A stretch of DNA of 7,502 nucleotides from CAJXZP01 sp047610145. Lineage in GTDB: Bacteria; Bacteroidota; Bacteroidia; Flavobacteriales_G; Salibacteraceae. This document shows, in pieces, positions 1 to 6,116 of this stretch. How positions within the stretch are numbered: position 1 is the stretch's first letter; each line of letters begins with the position of its first letter. The notes below the pieces were generated by a model that did no database searches, was not told the DNA's origin, and saw nothing but the letters and a program-made list of their open reading frames with translations. The DNA is taken from NCBI GenBank assembly GCA_047610145.1, contig JBLFZF010000134.1:1-7502 (forward strand), read 5' to 3'. The translations under genes were made by a program, and so were the position numbers.

Positions 1-728
1 AAACAGCTGTTTTGGAAGATTCGGCCACAATTGGTGCAAATGTTTTTATTGGCGCCAATGTGTACGTGGGTGAGAACTCTGTTATCGGAGATAATTCTCG
101 ATTGAAAGCAGGAGTGAGTGTGGGAAATAATGTTAAAATTGGTTCAGATACCCATTTGCATTTTAACGTGACCGTGGAGGATGATTCTATAATTGGTAAT
201 CATTGTGTTTTTCAACCAGGTTCTGTTATTGGAAGTGAAGGCTTTGGGTTTCAGCCGAATTCAGATAACAATTATCAGAAATTATATCATATTGGAAACG
301 TAGTTATTGAGGATTACGTGGAAATTGGCGCAAATACAACCGTAGATCGTGGTACTATTGGATCCACAACGATTCGGAAAGGGGTGAAGTTAGATAATCT
401 TATCCAAGTAGGTCATAACGTAGAAATAGGCGAGAATACCGTTGCAGCTGCACTTACCGGTCTTTCGGGGTCTACTATTCTGGGTAAAAACTGTATGATT
501 GGCGGACAAAGTGGATTTGCGGGTCATCAAAAAATAGCGGATGGGTTTAAATTAGCGGCTCAAAGTGGCGTTTTAGGAGATGTGAAAGAAGAAAATCAAA
601 TACATCAAGGAGCTCCATCATTCAAGGTAATGGATTATAAAAAGGCTTACGTTTATTTCAAGAAATTACCAGAGTTGGTGAAAGAAATCAATAATTTAAA
701 AAAAGAGATTAAAAATCTTAAATCATAA
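1..728 (+). CDS. lpxD: LpxD, UDP-3-O-acylglucosamine N-acyltransferase (5' partial)
   Basis: Transfers a 3-hydroxyacyl chain from acyl carrier protein to the 2-amino group of UDP-3-O-acyl-glucosamine, the third step of lipid A synthesis, in the cytoplasm. The reading frame is open from the window edge (ACA codon at position 3) to TAA at 726-728. About 241 residues are visible against roughly 340 in the family, so the N-terminal uridine-binding domain and true start lie outside the window. A TTG at 12 falls inside the coding frame and is not a plausible start. Nearly everything visible is left-handed beta-helix hexapeptide repeat (IG-N-V patterns). Counting from the TTG codon, the VGHN motif has His135 and AGHQKI has His172, which align with E. 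coli LpxD catalytic His239 and His276. The protein ends in a Lys/Leu/Asn-rich helical tail, as usual for LpxD. It is the first visible gene of the lipid A operon, 12 bases before lpxC-fabZ. Confidence 0.95.
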   Translation, partial: TAVLEDSATIGANVFIGANVYVGENSVIGDNSRLKAGVSVGNNVKIGSDTHLHFNVTVEDDSIIGNHCVFQPGSVIGSEGFGFQPNSDNNYQKLYHIGNVVIEDYVEIGANTTVDRGTIGSTTIRKGVKLDNLIQVGHNVEIGENTVAAALTGLSGSTILGKNCMIGGQSGFAGHQKIADGFKLAAQSGVLGDVKEENQIHQGAPSFKVMDYKKAYVYFKKLPELVKEINNLKKEIKNLKS

Positions 729-740
729 TATAGATTTATA

Positions 741-2135
741 ATGAAAGTAAATCAAAAGACATTAAAAGCTGCTTTTACTATTAAAGGAGTGGGTTTACAC
801 ACAGGCAAAGTTGCTACGGTTACCGTAAAGCCAGCTCCCATAAATACGTGGTTTGTGTTTAAAAGAATTGATGTTGAAGGGCATCCGACAATCAAGGCAG
901 ACGTAAATAATGTGACTGCTACTACCCGTAGTACTACATTAGAGCAAAATGGTTCAGAAGTGCATACGACTGAGCATATTTTAGCAGCTCTGTACGGAAT
1001 GGATGTGGATAATGCAATCATTGAAATTGATGGCTCTGAATTGCCAATTTTAGATGGCAGTTCTAAACTTTGGGTAGATAGTATTTTAGCGTCTGGTCTG
1101 GATGAACAAGATGCAGAAAGAGAATATTTCTACTTGAACGAAGTAATGAAATTTGAAAGTGAATCAAGTGGAGCGGAATATTTAGCTGTGCCAGATGACC
1201 TGTATCGCGTGACTGTTATGGTAGACTATCATTCCCCATTATTGGGTACACAGCACGCTAGTATGTATCATATTAGTGAATTCGAAAAGGACTTTGCTCC
1301 CTGTAGAACATTTGTGTTTTTAAGAGAATTGGTAGCGTTAGTTGATGCAGGACTTGTAAAAGGTGGGGATGTAGATAACGCAATCGTGATGATTGACCGT
1401 GAAATTTCTGAAGAAGATAAAGCCAAGTTAGCCAAGGCATTTAATAAGCCAGCTTCTATGTTAGAATCAACCAGTATGGGGATTTTAAACAACTTGGAAT
1501 TACGTTTTCAAAATGAGCCTGCTCGTCACAAACTTTTAGATTTAATTGGTGATTTTGCTTTGGTAGGTTCACATATTAGAGCGCATATTTTAACTGCTCG
1601 TCCTGGTCACTCTGGAAATAGAGACTTTGCGAAGGAGTTGAAAAAACAAATGTTGAAACAAAAGAAACAAGTTAGTTTTGACTTGAATAAGGAAGCGATT
1701 TTTGAAATCAAAGACATTGAAAATAAGCTTCCGCATCGTTACCCGATGCTATTGGTAGATAAAATCTTGGAATTGTCGGATACGCATGTCGTGGGATTGA
1801 AGAATATTACAAGAAATGAAGCCGTATTTAATGGTCACTTTCCAGATGAAGCTGTTTTTCCAGGAGTATTAATTGTGGAAGCTTTGGCTCAAGCAGGAGG
1901 GTTCTTGGTGCTTTCAACGGTTGATGACCCTGAGAACTACTCCACATATTTCTTGAAAATAGATGGGGTTAAATTTAAAAAGAAAGTAGTGCCAGGTGAT
2001 TCATTGGTTTTAAAACTAGAATTAATGGCCCCTATTCGTAGAGGTTTAGCTAATATGAAGGCAACGGCTTACGTGAGAAATCAAGTAGTAGCTGAAGGAG
2101 AATTATTAGCACAAGTTTCAAAAAATAAAGACTAA
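741..2135 (+). CDS. lpxC/fabZ: Bifunctional LpxC deacetylase / FabZ 3-hydroxyacyl-ACP dehydratase fusion
   Basis: A 464-residue fusion of two normally separate enzymes. Residues 1 to about 305 are LpxC, the zinc-dependent deacetylase that commits UDP-3-O-acyl-GlcNAc to lipid A. Visible motifs are KGVGLHTG (15-22), TEHILAAL with Glu78 and zinc ligand His79, CRTFVF (188-193), HKLLDLIGD with zinc ligands His263 and Asp267, and RPGHSGN with catalytic His290. Residues about 315-464 are FabZ, the hotdog-fold dehydratase that makes trans-2-enoyl-ACP. It has PHRYPMLLVD (331-340), NGHFPDEAVFPG with catalytic His366, and VEALAQ with catalytic Glu380; the 14-residue spacing matches E. coli FabZ His54/Glu68. 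A Lys/Gln-rich segment (301-312) joins the halves. All key residues of both enzymes are present, so both should be active. The ATG at 741 lies 12 bases after lpxD in A/T-rich sequence. This fusion is known and characteristic of Bacteroidota. Confidence 0.97.
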   Translation: MKVNQKTLKAAFTIKGVGLHTGKVATVTVKPAPINTWFVFKRIDVEGHPTIKADVNNVTATTRSTTLEQNGSEVHTTEHILAALYGMDVDNAIIEIDGSELPILDGSSKLWVDSILASGLDEQDAEREYFYLNEVMKFESESSGAEYLAVPDDLYRVTVMVDYHSPLLGTQHASMYHISEFEKDFAPCRTFVFLRELVALVDAGLVKGGDVDNAIVMIDREISEEDKAKLAKAFNKPASMLESTSMGILNNLELRFQNEPARHKLLDLIGDFALVGSHIRAHILTARPGHSGNRDFAKELKKQMLKQKKQVSFDLNKEAIFEIKDIENKLPHRYPMLLVDKILELSDTHVVGLKNITRNEAVFNGHFPDEAVFPGVLIVEALAQAGGFLVLSTVDDPENYSTYFLKIDGVKFKKKVVPGDSLVLKLELMAPIRRGLANMKATAYVRNQVVAEGELLAQVSKNKD

Positions 2136-2137
2136 GT

Positions 2138-2917
2138 ATGATTAGCAATTTAGCGTTTGTACATCCCAAAGCTCAACTGGGAGAAAATGTGTTCGTAGGA
2201 CCATTCACCAATATTGAGGCAGATGTAAATATTGGTGCAAATACCAAAATCGAATCCAATGTAACCATAATGAATGGTTCTGATATTGGTACAGATTGTC
2301 ACATATTTTCAGGTGCTGTTATTGGAGCTCAGCCGCAAGATTTAAAATACCGGGGAGAAGCTACAAGAGCTATAATTGGTAATCATTGCGTTATTAGAGA
2401 GTGTGTAACTATAAATAGAGGAACCACCGACAAGTGGAAAACTCAAATTGGTAATCATACCTTGTTAATGGCGTATTCTCATATCGGTCATGATTCAATT
2501 ATTGGAAATCATTGTGTTTTGGCTAATTCAGCGGGGGTATCAGGGCATGTAATTATTGATGACTACGCAACCATTGAAGGTCAATGTGGTATTGGTCAGT
2601 TTGTTCATATAGGGGCGTACACTTTTGTAGGAGGTATGTCTAGTATTCGTCAAAACGTTCCTCCGTTTGTGAAAGCAGCTAGAAATCCTCTTTCTTATAT
2701 TGGAGTGAATTCTATAGGTATGAAACGTAGAGGAGTGACCGAGGAAGATATCCGCAGCGCAGAAGAAATTTACAAGAAAATTTACATTCACAATTCAACT
2801 ATCGCTAAAGGAATAGATGATGTGACGTTTACCGTGAAAGACTCAAAAATAAAAACTCAAATTTTAGAATTTATTAGTAATTCTAAAGGGGGCATCATTA
2901 AAAGCCCAATAAACTAG
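2138..2917 (+). CDS. lpxA: LpxA, acyl-ACP--UDP-N-acetylglucosamine O-acyltransferase
   Basis: Catalyses the first step of lipid A synthesis, transfer of a 3-hydroxyacyl chain from ACP to the 3-OH of UDP-GlcNAc, as a cytoplasmic homotrimer. The 259-residue length is typical of the family. Residues 1 to about 185 are hexapeptide repeats of a left-handed beta helix. GAQPQDLKY (63-71) and the RECVTINRGT stretch (87-96) are LpxA signatures. SHIGHD contains His118, which aligns without gaps with E. coli catalytic His125, and His115 aligns with His122. GHV supplies His137, equivalent to E. coli His144. The position of E. coli His160 is Gly153. GMKRRG (194-199) starts the helical C-terminal domain. 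Gly166 aligns with the acyl-length 'ruler' Gly173 of E. coli, which suggests a C14 or longer donor. The start is two bases after the lpxC-fabZ stop, so translational coupling is likely. Confidence 0.96.
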   Translation: MISNLAFVHPKAQLGENVFVGPFTNIEADVNIGANTKIESNVTIMNGSDIGTDCHIFSGAVIGAQPQDLKYRGEATRAIIGNHCVIRECVTINRGTTDKWKTQIGNHTLLMAYSHIGHDSIIGNHCVLANSAGVSGHVIIDDYATIEGQCGIGQFVHIGAYTFVGGMSSIRQNVPPFVKAARNPLSYIGVNSIGMKRRGVTEEDIRSAEEIYKKIYIHNSTIAKGIDDVTFTVKDSKIKTQILEFISNSKGGIIKSPIN

Positions 2918-2922
2918 ATGAT

Positions 2923-3495
2923 ATGGGAATACAAAACACTTCGGATATAAAAAATGGATTATGTATCGTTTATAGTAACGATATTTATAAGGTTATTGAA
3001 TTTTTGCATGTAAAACCAGGAAAAGGTCCAGCGTTTATTCGTACTAAATTGAAAAGTTTAACTAATGGTAAAGTCGTAGATAACACTTTTCCATCTAGTG
3101 CTAAAATTGATGTGGTTCGTGTAGAGACTCGTAACTATCAGTATCTATACGGAGACGATGAAGGTTTTAATTTTATGAATACCGATGATTATGAGCAAAT
3201 TTACTTGGAAGGTAAATTGATCGAAAATGCGGATTTAATGAAAGAAGGGGATATTTGTACCATTGTATTCCATGCGGATGAAGAACGTCCTTTAACAGCA
3301 GAACTTCCTAACTTTGTAAACTTAGAAATTACATACACTGAGCCCGGTGTAAAAGGAGATACAGCGACTAACTCATTGAAGCCAGCAACGGTTGAAACAG
3401 GTGCGGAAATTAGAGTTCCTCTTTTTATTAATGAAGGAGATAAAGTAAGAGTTGATACTAAAAAACGTGCTTACGTTGAACGTGTAAAAGCATAA
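2923..3495 (+). CDS. efp: Translation elongation factor P
   Basis: Binds ribosomes stalled at consecutive prolines, near the P-site tRNA, and promotes peptide-bond formation. The 190 residues match the usual 185-190. Three beta-barrel domains are recognisable: an N-terminal KOW-like domain (about 1-65), an OB domain (about 68-130) and a C-terminal OB domain containing PGVKGDTATNS (about 141-151) and VPLFINEGDKVRVDT (about 165-179). The loop KPGKGPAF (31-38) puts Lys34 at the tip, the position that is beta-lysylated in E. coli; the modifying enzymes are not in this window. The ATG at 2923 is five bases after the lpxA stop. An ATG at 2918 is out of frame and not used. The gene is last in the lipid A operon and is followed by a strong terminator, so it is probably cotranscribed with lpxA. 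Its link to lipid A genes is positional, with no known shared pathway. Confidence 0.97.
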   Translation: MGIQNTSDIKNGLCIVYSNDIYKVIEFLHVKPGKGPAFIRTKLKSLTNGKVVDNTFPSSAKIDVVRVETRNYQYLYGDDEGFNFMNTDDYEQIYLEGKLIENADLMKEGDICTIVFHADEERPLTAELPNFVNLEITYTEPGVKGDTATNSLKPATVETGAEIRVPLFINEGDKVRVDTKKRAYVERVKA

Positions 3496-3519
3496 TTGAA
3501 TAACTATTCAAAGTAAAGG

Positions 3520-3547
3520 AGCCCTTCATTAATGAAGGGCTTTTTTT
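3520..3547 (+). terminator. Intrinsic terminator of the lpxD-lpxC/fabZ-lpxA-efp operon
   Basis: A perfect 22-base palindrome (AGCCCTTCATT followed by its complement, 3520-3541) is followed directly by seven T residues on the + strand (3541-3547). It lies 24 bases after the efp stop. There is no matching A run on its left side, so it should work mainly for + strand transcripts. Confidence 0.92.
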
Positions 3548-3552
3548 ATGCG

Positions 3553-3587
3553 AAAAAAAATTCTCCCAACAATGTGTTGGGAGAATT
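3553..3587 (-). terminator. Intrinsic terminator of rpe
   Basis: Arms 3559-3571 and 3575-3587 form a perfect 13-bp stem (core TTCTCCCAAC) with a 3-base loop. On the - strand the stem is followed by eight T residues (A run at 3553-3560), the polarity expected to end rpe transcripts 21 bases past its stop. A T7 run at 3593-3599 lies just past the other arm, so weak termination of + strand readthrough is also possible. Confidence 0.9.
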
Positions 3588-3607
3588 GATAATTTTTTTG
3601 TCTGTAA

Positions 3608-4273
3608 CTATCCAATAATAGCTTTCATATCTGCAATCATTTTCTGTGGGTCTGCAGCTTTATAAATGCCCGAACCTGATACAAAAATATCTACTCCTGC
3701 ATCAGCTACTCGGTCAATGTTATCTAACTTAACCCCCCCGTCAATCTCAATTTCTACGTGATCTAAGCCACGGTCAGAAAGCATGGCGCGTAACCTTTTA
3801 ATCTTATCTAAGGCTGACTCAATAAATGATTGTCCCCCAAAACCTGGGTTAACTGACATGATCAGAATCAAATCTACATCACCTAAAATATCTTCAATAG
3901 TACTTAGCGAAGTACCTGGGTTTAATGAAACACCTGCTTTCGCTCCCGTGGCCTTAATTTGTTGAAGAGTACGGTGAATATGTGGACATGCTTCAATGTG
4001 AACGGTAATATAATCCGCTCCCGCTTCGGCAAAGTCTTCGATATAACGTTCCGGATTTTCAATCATTAAGTGCACGTCTAATGGAATAGAAGCACATTTT
4101 TTAATGGCTTTAACGATAAACGGACCAAAAGTGATGTTCGGAACAAAGTGCCCATCCATAACGTCTACGTGGTGTAAATCGGCACCGCCTTCTTCCATTA
4201 AAGTAATATCTTCTTGTAGTTTGCTAAAGTCTGCTGAAAGCAGAGATGGGGCGATTTTTTTTGGATTTGCCAT
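3608..4273 (-). CDS. rpe: Ribulose-phosphate 3-epimerase
   Basis: Interconverts D-ribulose 5-phosphate and D-xylulose 5-phosphate in the pentose phosphate pathway; cytoplasmic. At 221 residues it is full length, a single TIM barrel. Visible signatures in order are APSLLSADF (8-16), HHVDVMDGHFVPNITFGP (34-51), DVHLMIENP (66-74), MSVNPGFGGQSFI (139-151), IEIDGGV (175-181) and SGSGIYKA (199-206). The metal and catalytic residues are present: His35, Asp37, His68 and Asp178, with Asp37 and Asp178 as the acid/base pair. The phosphate-binding loops GFGG and SGSG are intact. The ATG at 4273 gives the usual short N-terminus (MANPKKIAPS). It is a single-gene unit, convergent with efp and divergent from tsaE. 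Upstream, TATAAATTTC (- strand, 4308 to 4299) resembles a TAnnTTTG box with one mismatch, but I see no clear -33 partner. Confidence 0.97.
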   Translation of the reverse strand: MANPKKIAPSLLSADFSKLQEDITLMEEGGADLHHVDVMDGHFVPNITFGPFIVKAIKKCASIPLDVHLMIENPERYIEDFAEAGADYITVHIEACPHIHRTLQQIKATGAKAGVSLNPGTSLSTIEDILGDVDLILIMSVNPGFGGQSFIESALDKIKRLRAMLSDRGLDHVEIEIDGGVKLDNIDRVADAGVDIFVSGSGIYKAADPQKMIADMKAIIG

Positions 4274-4384
4274 AAAACTTGGTGTTGTGATGAAACCTGA
4301 AATTTATAGCTCGTAAAGATATATTCTTCTGTAATAAAAGAACTAAAGAGGTTCAGGTTTGTCTTCTGATGAATGGTAGAAATA

Positions 4385-4394
4385 TATAATTTTG
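4385..4394 (+). promoter_or_regulatory. Putative Bacteroidota-type -7 promoter element for tsaE
   Basis: TATAATTTTG contains TAATTTTG (4387-4394), an exact match to the TAnnTTTG -7 consensus of Bacteroidota primary sigma factor promoters, and also an overlapping TATAAT. The best upstream TTTG (4358-4361) is 25 bases away, somewhat longer than the usual spacing of about 19-22, so the -33 match is weak. Transcription would start near 4399-4401, about ten bases before the tsaE ATG at 4411. Confidence 0.5.
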
Positions 4395-4410
4395 TAAACA
4401 AGTGAATATT

Positions 4411-4830
4411 ATGGAAAAACGGTTTGATCAAGTTTCTTTATCTCAGTTAGATTCCGTGGCAATTGAATTAAAAGAAGTATTAAAAACGAATAAAGTGGTT
4501 TTGTTTTTCGGACATATGGGAGCAGGAAAAACTACTTTTATTAATGTGTTGTGTAAAGTACTGAAAGTAGAAGACGAGACAAGTAGTCCGACCTTTTCTA
4601 TTGTAAACGAGTATCAAACCGAAAACAAGGAAGTGGTTTATCATTTTGATTTTTACCGATTAAAATCGGAGATGGAAGCCTATGATTTAGGATATGAAGA
4701 TTACCTTTATAGCGGAAATGTGTGTTTAATCGAATGGCCGGAGAAAATTGAAAGTCTATTGCCTGAAGATGCGGTAGAATTCCATATGACCGGAATGGGT
4801 AAAAAACGAGATATTAAAATTATTTGGTAA
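4411..4830 (+). CDS. tsaE: TsaE, tRNA threonylcarbamoyladenosine biosynthesis ATPase
   Basis: P-loop ATPase (YjeE family) that works with TsaB and TsaD to form t6A at position 37 of ANN-decoding tRNAs; cytoplasmic. The protein is 139 residues from the ATG, a typical length. GHMGAGKTT (34-42) is the Walker A motif with Lys40. SSPTFSIVNEY (58-68) is the conserved Thr/Ser-rich segment of the family, HFDFYRL (78-84) supplies Asp80, and LIEWPEKI (106-113) is the conserved Trp/Glu motif near the C-terminus. A GTG at 4402 would add three residues, but it sits almost at the predicted transcription start, so the ATG at 4411 is preferred. The stop codon overlaps the ATG of the next gene by one base, which implies cotranscription and coupled translation. 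tsaB and tsaD are not in the window. Confidence 0.93.
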   Translation: MEKRFDQVSLSQLDSVAIELKEVLKTNKVVLFFGHMGAGKTTFINVLCKVLKVEDETSSPTFSIVNEYQTENKEVVYHFDFYRLKSEMEAYDLGYEDYLYSGNVCLIEWPEKIESLLPEDAVEFHMTGMGKKRDIKIIW

Positions 4831-6053
4831 TGACAGAAGAGGAAAATCCATTAAAGAACTTGAGTCAGCAGGCATCATTAATGCCTAAAGAGCAACTTTT
4901 TGCTATTAGAAATGCAGATAGAAGATTGTTTATTGGAATTCCTAAAGAAACTTCTTTTCAAGAAAATAGAGTAGGATTAACTCCATCTGGTGTTAAAGTA
5001 TTAACCAATAATGGTCACGAAGTTTGGGTGGAATTGAGCGCTGGCGAATCGGCAGGTTTTTCTGATCATGACTATAGTGAAGCAGGGGCACACATTGTAG
5101 AGTCAGCTAAAGAAGTTTTTCAAGCGCAAGTAGTGTTAAAGGTCGAGCCGCCATCATTAGATGAGGTGAAAATGATGACGCGAAAACAATTACTGATCTC
5201 AGCCCTCCAATTATCTATTCAACCAGAAGATTTTTTACGTCAACTTATCGATAAAAATATAACCGCTGTAGCTTGGGATTATCTTAGAGGCGCAGATGGC
5301 AGTTATCCTTTAGTAACCGCTATGGGTGAAATAGCCGGTAATACGTCTGTTTTAATTGCGGCTGAATATTTAAGTAAAGTCAATAATGGATTAGGCGCAA
5401 TGTTAGGTGGTATACCTGGCGTTAAACCAAGTGAAGTGGTTATTATTGGAGCTGGAAGTGCCGGTGAATATGCCGCTAGAGCTGCCATTGGCTTAGGAGC
5501 TACCGTTAAGGTATTTGATGAAAACACGTATAAATTGCGGAGGCTGCAAAATCAAATTGGCCAAAAATTATTTACATCGGTCATTCAACCGGATGTGTTG
5601 ACTGAAGCGCTATTAACTGCTGATGTAGCTATTGGTGCCGTTAGAGCTCCACACGGTCGTACTCCGTGTATGGTTAGTGATGAGATGGTTCAAGTAATGA
5701 AAAAAGGGTCTGTTATTATTGATGTCAGTATTGATCAAGGTGGATGCTTTGAAACGTCTGAAGTAACGAATCATGAACATCCTACTTTTGAGAAATATGG
5801 AGTTATTCATTACTGTGTTCCCAATATTGCCTCAAGAGTTTCTCAAACGGCTTCTATCGCTTTGAATAACATATTTGTTCCCATAATGCTTAACATTGGC
5901 AGAGAAGCTGGGATCGATAACCTTATTAAGCAAGATGAAGGCATACGCAATGGAGTGTATCTGTATAAAGGAATGATGACCAATAAATTTCTGAGTGATA
6001 CCTATGGTATCCCTTTCAAAGATTTGGATTTGTTGATTTCTGCTATGGGATAG
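4830..6053 (+). CDS. Alanine dehydrogenase / NAD(P) transhydrogenase alpha family protein with atypical active site
   Basis: A 407-residue member of the AlaDH/PNT family, which includes L-alanine dehydrogenase (alanine + NAD to pyruvate, ammonia and NADH). About 33 residues precede the usual family start GIPKE (36-40). NRVGLTP (46-52) has Arg47, equivalent to substrate-binding Arg15. The Rossmann motif GAGSAG (207-212) is intact. VSIDQGGCFETS (299-310) has Asp302, equivalent to catalytic Asp270. HYCVPN (327-332) matches HYCVAN of classical AlaDH. However, where classical enzymes have KVKEP and LHLA, this protein reads KVEPP and LQLS, so catalytic Lys75 and His96 align with Glu106 and Gln127. 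The fold and nucleotide binding are secure, but the substrate is not. Annotation pipelines will probably say 'alanine dehydrogenase'. The ATG at 4830 overlaps the tsaE stop (TAATG); an in-frame TTG at 4824 is less likely. Confidence 0.85.
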   Translation: MTEEENPLKNLSQQASLMPKEQLFAIRNADRRLFIGIPKETSFQENRVGLTPSGVKVLTNNGHEVWVELSAGESAGFSDHDYSEAGAHIVESAKEVFQAQVVLKVEPPSLDEVKMMTRKQLLISALQLSIQPEDFLRQLIDKNITAVAWDYLRGADGSYPLVTAMGEIAGNTSVLIAAEYLSKVNNGLGAMLGGIPGVKPSEVVIIGAGSAGEYAARAAIGLGATVKVFDENTYKLRRLQNQIGQKLFTSVIQPDVLTEALLTADVAIGAVRAPHGRTPCMVSDEMVQVMKKGSVIIDVSIDQGGCFETSEVTNHEHPTFEKYGVIHYCVPNIASRVSQTASIALNNIFVPIMLNIGREAGIDNLIKQDEGIRNGVYLYKGMMTNKFLSDTYGIPFKDLDLLISAMG

Positions 6054-6059
6054 AAGTAT

Positions 6060-6092
6060 AAAAAAATCCCACGCTAAAAAAATAACGTGGGA
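6060..6092 (-). terminator. Intrinsic terminator of the chrA-like gene
   Basis: TCCCACG (6067-6073) and CGTGGGA (6086-6092) form a 7-bp stem around a 12-base A-rich loop. On the - strand the stem is followed by seven T residues (A run at 6060-6066), which suits termination 24 bases after the transporter stop codon. On the + strand it is followed by GTAAATAAAAAAAG with no T run, so it is a poor terminator for the dehydrogenase gene, whose 3' end has no other clear terminator. Confidence 0.75.
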
Positions 6093-6116
6093 GTAAATAA
6101 AAAAAGCAGGTTGTTT

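Noticed and set aside
12..14. TTG at position 12 as the start of lpxD
   Set aside because: The frame is open to the window edge, and LpxD needs about 100 more N-terminal residues.
752..1492. Open frames of 89 and 74 codons on the - strand inside lpxC-fabZ
   Set aside because: They lie opposite a well-supported gene, have no recognisable domain, and are typical antisense shadows.
192..2520. Near-identical short DNA stretches (ATTGGTAATCATTG and variants) at about 195, 2374, 2445 and 2500
   Set aside because: They encode the same hexapeptide-repeat segment (IIGNHCV and similar) in LpxD and LpxA, so protein-level repetition explains them.
4198..4431. A 77-codon - strand frame across the rpe/tsaE intergenic region
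   Set aside because: It overlaps both rpe and tsaE, covers the promoter region and has a composition unlike a real protein.
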